Assembly: GCA_030562195.1 (NCBI GenBank)
Contig: CM060201.1
Location: 33,400,067 to 33,464,066 of the forward strand
Source: Nipponacmea schrenckii
Taxonomy: Eukaryota; Mollusca; Gastropoda; Lottiidae
Direction of reading: 5' to 3'
Length of the DNA stretch: 64,000 bases
A program made the position numbers and the translations under genes. Positions 10,697 to 22,600 of the stretch are shown piece by piece. Within the stretch, counting starts at the first letter, position 1. Each line of letters opens with the position of its first letter. The notes under the pieces are model-generated. The model was not told where the DNA came from. It did not search any database and worked only from the letters and a program-made list of their open reading frames with translations.

Positions 10697-13600
10697 TTAA
10701 AATTCATCAGATGATGAATCGTTGCTACTCAAATCGTCCAATAGTTTCTTCTGTTCTTCAGTTAAGACCACCCCAACTTTATATCGCCGATGTCTAACCA
10801 TTAATAATGCCAGGAATATCATAAAGTTTATGGGGTAGGTGGCTACTAGGTATAAACTGTACTCCCATAGTTCTAAAATTATAAAATAAAAATTCTAGAG
10901 ATCATTATTTTAAAGGATCAGTTCATATTCAAAACTACAATAAACTACTGAAAATGGCAATTTTGTTCAAATTTCATCGAGCCGAGAGAAAATGACGGAT
11001 CGCCGAAAAGTCACTTTTTATGGTACATAATGTTTAGGTTGAATTTATATTCAATTAAAGCAGGCTGTGGGAAGGGGAAAGGGAAGATGCTGGTTCTAAC
11101 CTATAGTATATAAAATAATATTTCTAAGGCCGTGCAAAGTAAATTGTCTGTTTTACAGGCCTTTTTTTTTAAAAAAATGGGGCGAGAGGGCGAATTTATT
11201 ATTTATTATTTATAAGCGCTTTTTAAATTTGGCACCAGAAAAAATCGGAGCGAGCGAAGCTATTTATTATTTATTTCTACAATTTAAAAAAAAGATTTAA
11301 ATCCCCATTCAGATGCAACTATCAGATGTTTTTAGAGTTTGAATGATATTAGTTGATAGAAATAACAGAACCTTTTTACCTTTCAACTTCACATAAACAT
11401 AATCATTCCAACTATCCATCTGTAGGATATATTTTAAATGCCATTTTAATAATTTTATCATTGAAATTTTCATTTATATATACATCAGCTGGGAATAATA
11501 TACTATATTGATTACCAGTACTCAGAACTCATTTTAGATAACTTATTTTACAAATCGGTTGTTCGATAATCTAGCACAGTTAAAGTGGAATAACAGTACT
11601 CCATTCATTTCATTTCATTTCGATAACTCGTACTAACGGAGTACTTCCGGTTTTAACTTGAGAAAAGCGGTATGTGTTGAGTGATACCAATAATGAGAAA
11701 ATCGATCGTATTCGAACGTATAAAATTCGTATTTTCTTGTATTCGTTTCCATTTTTCCATAAATATTAACTTTTTCAAATCAATGGCAGAAAAAAACCCG
11801 GTGCATTCTTTTACTTGTAATTGTAACGGGTCTCGATTTGTTCCACCATTATTATCCAGAAACGAAATCATCAAGATTAAGATTAATTTAATGTTTGGAT
11901 TGTCCTAAAGAAAGTGTGAAGAATTTTCATAATTGTGCTTCCTTCAGCAAATAATTGTATTTTCGAACGTTAAATTGTATCAGAATCAATTTCAGTTTAA
12001 AGTTGTAGAAGAAAATCTTTTTATCGGTGATGAAAAACGCATTCTAAGCCACTTCCGGTTTTTTGTTAAACGTTAAGGGAGATAATTATGGTAAAAAATA
12101 TTTTCGGGAACGGGGAAATAACTCTATTTTACACACAATTTTGGAGACGCGCGCGCATTATTTATTAATTATTCCAAAATGTCAATAAATAGTTTTGGAG
12201 CGCGGGGTATTTTACCGGAGCGCGCGGGGCCTGTAAAACAGAAAATTTACTTTGTTCGGCCTAACTTAAATTTACATTTAATAGTTAATTTCATATATAT
12301 ATATTTGACATAATACGCATGGATAGGCTTCAGCCAACCAGTATAATGAACGTATACATAACCGGTATTACAAATACATTAAATTACATATGTTGGAAAT
12401 TTCTCCATCGGGTACATTAAATTTATCATTGAATTTTATATATATACTCAGCTGGGAATAATATACTATATTATTACCAGTACTCAGTGACCATTTTCGA
12501 GAACTTAGGTTCTATAGCACAGCGGTTAGAGCGTTGGTTCTATAGCACAGCGATTAAAGCGTTGGTTCTATAGCACAGCGGTTAGAGCGTTGGTTCTATA
12601 GCACAGCGGTTAGAGGGTTGGTTCTATAGCACAGCGGTTAGAGCGTTGGTTCTATAGCACAGCGGTTAGAGCGTTGGTTCTTTAGCACAGCGGTTAGAGC
12701 GTTGGTTCTATAGCACAGCGGTTAGAGCGTTGGTTCTATAGCACAGCGGTTAGAGCGTTGGTTCTATAGCACAGCGTTGGTTCTTAACGTCATGACGTCA
12801 TTTACTTGGATACGTTGAAAATGTCGGACGTGAGTTCTGATCTCGATCGGTGTGTGAAAGTCCGATGACCTTGAATAAGTCATCTTCACCCATAATTCCA
12901 GTTACCCAGCTGTAAATGGGAACGGATAATCCAGGAAAGATCAATGCCAAAAGGATTGACCAAGGACCAGCTGGAAGAAAGGATCACTGTCACGGCGAAC
13001 TTGTGAACCTAAGTTCTTATCCTTTCAAAATATGGTTGTTTCTTTCTTTCTTGTTCGTTCTATGACGTAGTTTCAAGTATGATAGAATCCAAGATTCAGA
13101 TCATGTATTCTGGGAATGATTCTTACCTATCGTATTGTCTCTTAAAACTGAAATAAATAAAACAATTCAAACATTTTATCATTTTGACCAGAGAAAACTT
13201 TCAATTTACCAATTTCCCGTCGAATTGGACTAGGCCTATAGGTTACGTACGAAAAACTAACAAATATATTTTCAATTTTTCTGAATAAATCTTTTTAATG
13301 TGATTTCTAGATATTTTCAAAAAATTTAAATAAAAAGCTTTTTTCTAGGTTTGTCCAAAAAATTATTCAGAACAATAATTTAAACAAAGTAGGCCTACAT
13401 AATGTTTGCATCTCAAACAATCAGGGGTTTTATTATTGGAGACTAAAATCAGATAAAATTCAGATATTAAGAAATACCGTTATCTGATTGGATAATATAA
13501 CACAATATCAAATCAATTTTAAAGATTGATCAAATCAGATCACTGCAATACTAAAATCATCTTTTCAGATTAAAGATAAAATTTAATTCGTGATAACATC

Positions 13601-16600
13601 ACGTACCGTCAAGTACAATTTCCACCTTTTTCTTATTGTTCATCAAACAAGCATATTCCCCCGAGTCTTTTTTCTCTAGTTTCTTTATTGCTAAAATATG
13701 ATATGCATCGATTGTTACTCGACCTTTTGTTTTATTAGCCAGAGCCGTTGGTTCAAGGATCTTCCCTTTATGGAACCAGGTAACTGTTGTGTCCAAGTTG
13801 GCTCTGAAAATATTAATTTTAAATATTATTTCCCTTACTTTAATGAGAATCGTAATATCATCCCCACAATAGTACTGTTAGTCTAGGAATATATTTGTGT
13901 TGATAGACATATTAACATGTTTTTTTCCTTAATATACTTTATCATAAACTAGATGTCTAATATATAATCTAATAGACAAGATATCTAATATATAATCTAA
14001 TAGACTAGATGTGTAATATATAATCTCATAAACTAGATGTCTAATATATAATCTAATAGACAAGATATCTAATATATAATCAAATAGACTAGATGTCTAA
14101 TACATTATCTAATAGACTAGATGTCTAATATATAATCTAATAGACTAGATGTCTAATACATTATCTAATAGACTAGATGTCTAATATATAATCTAATAGA
14201 CTAGATGTCTAATATATAATCTAATAGACTAGATGTCTAATATATAATCTAATAGACTAGATGTCTAATATATAATCTAATAGACTAGATGTCTAATACA
14301 TAATCTAATAGACTAGATGTCTAATATATAATCTAATAGACTAGATGTCTAATATATAATCTAATAGACTAGATGTGTAATATATAATCTAATAGACTAG
14401 ATGTCTAATATATAATCTAATAGACTAGATGTCTAATATATAATCTAATAGACTAGATGTCTAATACATTATCTAATAGACTAGATGTCTAATATATAAT
14501 CTAATAGACTAGATGTCTAATATATTATCTAATAGACTAGATGTCTAATATATAATCTAATAGACTAGATGTGTAATATATAATCTAATAGACTAGATGT
14601 GTAATATATAATCTAATAGACTAGATGTCTAATATATAATCTCATAGACTAGATGTCTAATATATAATCTAATAGACTAGATGTCTAATATATAATCTAA
14701 TAGACTAGATGTCTAATATATTATCTAATAGACTAGATGTCTAATATATAATCTAATAGACTAGATGTCTAATATATAATCTAATAGACTAGATGTGTAA
14801 TATATAATCTAATAGACTAGATGTCTAATATATAATCTAATAGACTAGATGTCTAATATATAATCTAATAGACTAGATGTCATATATATAATCTCATAGA
14901 CTAGATGTCTAATATATAATCTAATATATAATCTAATAGACTAGATTTCTAATATATAATCTAATAGACTGGATGTGTAATATATTATCTCATAGACTAG
15001 ATGTCTAATACATTATCTAATAGACTAGATGTCTAATATATAATCTCATAGACTTCATGCCTAATATATTATCTAATGGACTAGATGTTTAATATATAAT
15101 CTAATAGACTAGATGTCTAATACATTATCTAATAGACAAGATGTCTAATATATAATCTCATAGACTAGATGTCTAATATATAATCTCATAGACTAGATGT
15201 GTAATATATAATCTCATAGACTAGATGTCTAATATATAATCTAATAGACTAGATGTGTAATATATAATCTCATAGACTAGATGTCTAATATATAATCTAA
15301 TAGACTAGATGTCTAATATATAGTACTCTAATAGACAAGATGCCTAATATAAAATCTCATAGACTAGATGCCTAATATAAAATCTCATAGACTAGATGTC
15401 TAATATATAATCTAATAGACTAGATGTCTAATATATTATCTAATAGACTAGATGTCTAATATATAATCTCATAGACTAGATGTGTAATATATAATCTAAT
15501 AGACTAGATGTCTAATATATAATCTCATAGACTAGATGTGTAATATATAATCTAATAGACTAGATGTCTAATATATAATCTAATAGACTAGATGTGTAAT
15601 ATATAATCTCATAGACTAGATGTCTAATATAATAATCTAATAGACTAGATGTCTAATATATAATCTCATAGACTAGATGTCTAATATATAATCTCATAGA
15701 CTAGATGTCTAATATATAATCTCATAGACTAGATGTCTAATACATTATCTAATAGACTAGATGTCTAATATATAATCTAATAGACTAGATGTCTAATATA
15801 TAATCTCATAGACTAGATGTGTAATATATAATCTAATAGACTAGATGTGTAATATATAATCTAATAGACTAGATGTGTAATATATAATCTCATAGACTAG
15901 ATGTCTAATATAATAATCTAATAGACTAGATGTCTAATATATAATCTCATAGACTAGATGTCTAATATATTATCTCATAGACTAGATGTCTAATACATTA
16001 TCTAATAGACTAGATGTCTAATATATAATCTAATAGACTAGATGTGTAATATATAATCTCATAGACTAGATGTCTAATATATAATCTCACAGACTAGATG
16101 TCTAATATATAATCTCATAGACAAGATATCTAATATATAATCTCATAGACTAGATGTCTAATATATTATCTAATAGACTAGATGTCTAATATATAATCTC
16201 ATAGACTAGATATCTAATATATAATCTAATAGACTAGATGTCTAATATATAATCTAATAGACTAGATGTGTAATATATAATCTAATAGACTAGATGTGTA
16301 ATATATAATCTCATAGACTAGATGTCTAATATATAATCTCACAGACTACATGCCTAATATATTATCTAATAGACTAGATGTCTAATATATAATCTCATAG
16401 ACTAGATATCTAATATATTATCTAATAGACTAGATGTCTAATATATTATCTCATAGAATAGATATCTAATATATTATCTCATAGACTAGATGTCTAATAT
16501 TTTATCTCATCTCATAAGCTAGGTGCTTTGCCATGCGCTATATACGTCTTATTTGCTCTTGTAGCCGTTTACGTGTCTAGATGTGTTCTAGTTTATTTGA

Positions 16601-19600
16601 TTTGTTTAATTTTAATATGAGCTTATGAATCTCAAGAAATGACCTTACCCGGGGCAGCTCAGCTTGAGTTCCTTACCATGTATAACTCGTAATGCATCAC
16701 CCGTAAAACCTACAAAACATAATAATAAACGTTTTATGCATATCGTTACATTAAACAGGATTAATTTTACCCCAATACAATACATTATCTGCTAATGTCA
16801 TAAAATTCATATTAATATTCACAAAAGAATCTTGTATTTTAGGATTGAAATAACGGTATGTATTATATATCATGTAATATGTATTATAATTAAAAACACT
16901 ATTAAGGATCATCTATATATAAATTTATCAAATCGCTTTAAAATGTTTTATGAACGTTCACAATTTCATAAACATCAAATTGCATGAAAACTAGAGCTTG
17001 TGGAGAAAAACTAATTTCAGATAGAGTCGGTTAAAACATCTAAATCATCCGAACGTTAAAATAAAAGTGTACCCCTGCGTTATCGTTTATATAGGCTCTG
17101 TTATAATTCGTTTGAACGAGTCCATACATAACCTTCAACTGGTGGGTTATAATCCCAATAACTAATTTAAATATAACAGTCATAAGGGGAGAAATAAAAT
17201 TCAATAGGGAAAATATTAAAGGGTTATGCATATAAGATATCATTAAAAAAATTCACCAACAAAATTAAACATGAATTTGCGTTAGTGGAGAGGTTAATAG
17301 TTGAACTGTGAGTATCGTGAGGTTGCAACAAACATATTAAAATATAATGAATAGAAACGACAAGACATTTATAACAAACCTATTAAAACATAAAATAGAA
17401 AGTACTGAACAGTTGTAACAAACCTATTAAAACATAAAATAGAAAGGACTGGACATTTATAACAAACCTATTAAAACATAAAATAGAAACGACAAGACAT
17501 TTATAACAAACCTATTAAAATATAAAATAGAAAGGACTGGACAGTTGTAACAAACCTATTAAAACATAAAATAGAAAGGACTGGACATTTATAACAAACC
17601 TATTAAAACATAAAATAGAAACGACAAGACATTTATAACAAACCTATTAAAATATAAAATAGAAAGTACTGAACAGTTGTAACAAACCTATTAAAACATT
17701 AATTAGAAAGGACTGGACAGTTGTAACAAACCTATTAAAACATAAAATAGAAACGACAAGACATTTGTAACAAACCTATTAAAACATAAAATAGAAATGA
17801 CAAGACATTTGTAACAAACCTATTAAAACATAAAATAGAAAGGACTGGACAGTTGTAACAAACCTATTAAAACATAAAATAGAAATGACAAGACATTTGT
17901 AACAAACCTATTAAAACATAAAATAGAAAGGACTGGACAGTTGTAACAAACCTATTAAAACATAAAATAGAAACGACAAGACATTTATAACAAACCTATT
18001 AAAATATAAAATAGAAAGTACTGGACAGTTGTAACAAACCTATTAAAACATAAAATAGAAAGGACTGGACAGTTGTAACAAACCTATTAAAACATAAAAT
18101 AGAAACGACAAGACATTTATAACAAACCTATTAAAATATAAAATAGAAAGGACTGGACAGTTGTAACAAACCTATTAAAGGGATAATAGGCGTTAGAACG
18201 AACATAAAAAATTAAGTTCACTCAAATTTGGACAATAACAGTATATATCCATCAGTGGACTTACCTATACATCCAAATCCCTCTAAAATCCGATAAATCC
18301 CCAAAATAAAGTAGTTAATCATAAAACGTTTGAGCCATCCATCAAGCGATTTTCAAATCGTGTAAATATAAAGGGAAGTAACTCTAACATGTGGGTTTTC
18401 ACGCGTCCTTGACCCCTACTGTTGAATTCCACAATGATGTTTTAGCGTTGATTTACCAGACGCTTTTATTCTCAAACTGAAAGGAATCGTCGCTTGCTCA
18501 CTTTTTTTTAAAATTCCGAATATATTTTTATTGTGGCTTTTTAAAATTTGGTAAAATATGGGATGCATACTTATTTAACTTATAGTCAATATGAAACACA
18601 AATATAAGCCGTAGGACGAGTGTATTCTAACGCCTATTATCCCTTTAAAATATAAAATAGAAAGGACTGGACAGTTGTAACAAACCTATTAAAATATAAA
18701 ATAGAAAGGACTGGACAGTTGTAACAAACCTATTAAAATATAAAATAGAAAGGACTGGACAGTTGTAACAAACCTATTAAAATATAAAATAGAAAGGACT
18801 GGACAGTTGTAACAAACCAATTAAAATATAAAATAGAAAGGACTGGACAGTTGTAACAAACCTATTAAAATATAAAATTGAAAAGACAAGTGGTTGTAAC
18901 GTAACGGCTCACTCACTGATCTTAAGGTTATTTATTCAAAGAGAACTTGGGAAATTATTTCATCCTTTGTTCATATTGACCCTATGTATCGCTGTCTTAC
19001 CTATTTTCTGCTTCTTGAACATTACTTCATTTAGTTTGCCCACATTCGAGGTTTTCTTCTTCTTCTTTTTTTCTATAAATAGATAAATACAGTCAGATAC
19101 GACAGACATATATACAAACGAAGACAGGGACGGACACAGAGACAAACAAAGTCAGGGACGGGCGCAGAAACAAACAAAGACAGGGACAGGCACAGACAAC
19201 AAAGACAGGGACAGACCCAGAACAAAGACAGGGACGGACACAGAGACAAACAAAGACAGGGACCGACACAGGGACGACACAGAGACAAACAAAGACAGGA
19301 CGGACACAGAGACAAACAAAGACAGGGACGGACACAGAGACAAACAAAGACAGGGACGGACACATAGGCAAACAAAGACAGGGACGGACACAGGAACAAT
19401 CAAAGAAAGGGACGGACACAGAGACGAAAAAAATACAGTCAGAGACAGGGCACAGAGACAAACAAAGACAGGGACGGACACAGAGACAAACAATCAGGGA
19501 CGGACGCAGAACAAACAAGCAGGGACGACACAGAAAACAAAGACAGGGACAGACCCAGAGCACAAAGACAGGGACGGACACAGGAACAAACAAAGACAGG

Positions 19601-22600
19601 TACGGACACAGGAACAATCAAAGACAGGGACGGACACAGAGACAAACAAAGACAGGGACGGACACAGAGACAAACAAAGACAGGGACGGACACAGGAACA
19701 ATCAAAGACAGGGACGGACACAGAGACAAATCAAAGACAGGGACGGACACAGAGAACAACAAAGACAGGGACGGACACAGAGACAATCAAAGACAGGGAC
19801 GGACACAGGAACAATCAAAGACAGGACGGACACAGGACAAACAAAGACAGGGACGGACAAGAGACAATCAAAGACAGGGACGGACACAGAGACAAACAAA
19901 GACTGGACGGACAACAAAGACAGGGACGGACACAGAGACAATCAAAGACAGGGACGGACACAGGAACAATCAAAGACAGGGACGGACACAGAGACAAACA
20001 AAGACAGGGACGGACACAGAGACAAACAAAGACAGGTACGGACACAGAGACAAACAAAGACAGGTACGGACACAGAGACAAACAAAGACAGGGACGGACA
20101 CAGAGACAAACAAAGACAGGGACGGACACAGGAACAACAAAGACAGGTACGGACACAGGAACAATCAAAGACAGGGACGGACACAGAGACAAACAAAGAC
20201 AGGGACGGACACAGAGACAATCAAAGAAAGGGACGGACACAGAGACAAACAAAGACAGGTACGGACACAGGAACAATCAAAGACAGGTACGGACACAGAG
20301 ACAAACAAAGACAGGACGGACACAGGAACAATCAAAGACAGGGACGGACACAGAGACAAACAAAGACAGGGACGGACACAGGAACAAACAAAGACAGGTA
20401 CGGACACAGGAACAATCAAAGACAGGGACGGACACAGAGACAAACAAAGACAGGTACGGACACAGGAACAAACAAAGACAGGTACGGACACAGGAACAAT
20501 CAAAGACAGGGACGGACACAGAGACAATCAAAGACAGGGACGGACACAGAGACAAACAAAGACAGGGACGGACACAGAAACAATCAAAGACAGGTACGGA
20601 CACAGGAACAATCAAAGACAGGTACGGACACAGAGACAAACAAAGAGCGGTGCGGACACAGGAACAATCAAAGACAGGGACGGACACAGGAACAATCAAA
20701 GACAGGTACGGACACAGAGACAAACAAAGACAGGTACGGACACAGGAACAATCAAAGACAGGGACGGACACTGAGACAATCAAAGACAGGGACGAAAACA
20801 GAGACAAACAAAGACAGGTACGGACACAGGAACAATCAAAGACAGGGACGGACACTGAGACAATCAAAGACAGGGACGAAAACAGAGACAAACAAAGACA
20901 GGGACGGACACAGAGACAAACAAAGACAGGGACGGACACAGAGACAAACAAAGACAGGTACAGGACACACAGAAAACAACAAAGAGACAAACAGAAACAA
21001 ACAGGGACAGAGGCAAACAGGAAGGATGGCGAATGAGGGCGCGGTTTGGACACGACGGTTTATCGGGAACAATAACATCTTCGGTTCTTGTAAATCTACT
21101 TTATTAAACCATGTGTATAATGACGTCACTATTGCAAACAGTCTATATCATATCAATCACAGCTTCAGTCATAAACTTCCTGTACTTAGTACGGACGAAA
21201 TTGCGAGAACCACAACTAGTGTCCTAAGACTTATCGTTGGAATGGTGAAAGTCGATTCAACATTCTCCCGGTATGCACAAAATGTGTAGTTGAAATTGTC
21301 TTGTAGGCTACTGTATTTTATAAAGGTGGATTATCCCACATATTCCCACTTTTACAGACAATTGAAGATAATATTTGCCCCAAATTTCAAGCAGCATAAG
21401 GGAACCCACTTATACATTTAACGAGGCATGTGTCTGTCAGAATTTCATCCAACCGATGGTCAACATGGATATGATTATTGAATATGGTAGAGCGACACGG
21501 CACACCAGTTGGGTTTGTTGCCATGACACTTTCCACAAACCACGGTGAACATCTCGAACCCACGTCGTATTTTTCCACTATACACAAACCTACAATAATT
21601 AAAACATAACCTATAAAACATAACATATATTATGTCAATATAAGCACAACAAAATAAACCAAAACCCGTTATTTCTTATAGCAGAAATATACCTTAGCTC
21701 TGTTTAAAAAGGTTCTTGGGGCAGCGGTGGCTCAATAACCAGAGAATCTGGAGTTCAATCCAGGCAAATGTCGAGATGAACTTACGGATTTTTCATCCCG
21801 ATTTCTCCATGTCAGCTATTTTGGTTTATGGGACTCACATGGAAAAGGCATCTAGTCGTTCTGATGGGATAATAAACTGAGACCTGTATGAACCACAAGG
21901 CTTCGTTTTTTTTATCAAAAAGTATTCGCAAACATCGAGTCTCAATGAAGTCTGAATTTCATGGTAGACTTTTACCGGTACCATTAAACTAAAACGTACC
22001 CAATCGTCTTCGTTTTCCTGGTTTATTACATTTACTACAAGGGCCCCAACTCTGCCATTCTGTAATCAGCCGTAGGTTATGATCAACTTAACAAAAACAC
22101 ATTATATTTTCAGATTACTTACTAAAGAAAGCATGGTTATAATACAAATTAATATTGATATTGAAAAATAGATTTATTCAAAATACGTAATACAAATGGA
22201 AATTCAAAGAAAAAATATTTATTTATCAATGAAGTTTGAAAAAAATATTTTTTTTAAGAAAATCAAATATTTACGAAGAACTTCTGGTTTCTCTGGTTTT
22301 GGTTTTTTAATATTTGTATTCGACACTGGAAAATAAAACAAAGATGTTAAAACATTATCATAGCTTTAATACATTTTATTTCAATAAATACTTAGCTTTA
22401 TAGATAAATCAGACTATACAAGGATTGTGTAGCATAGTTAGAACATAAAAAAAATACTAAGTAATTATTTTATTTCAACATTTACTTAGCTTTATAATCA
22501 GACTATACAAGGATTGTGTAGCACAGTTTGAACATAAAAAAAATACTAAGTAATTATTTTATTTCAACATTTACTTAGCTTTATAATCAGACTATACAAG

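Noticed and set aside
11681..11908. 75-residue frame inside the 1.1-kb inverted-end element as a transposase remnant
   Set aside because: It has no transposase motif, and an overlapping frame of equal length exists on the other strand.
12509..12784. Cluster of tRNA genes
   Set aside because: Only the A-box/D-arm part is repeated; there is no anticodon arm or acceptor stem, and the unit is 28 bp.
19073..21053. Many Cys/Leu/Val/Ser-rich minus-strand frames up to 258 codons, resembling a Cys-rich secreted protein
   Set aside because: All come from the GACAGGGACGG 28-bp array. Neighbouring frames give the same peptide out of register.
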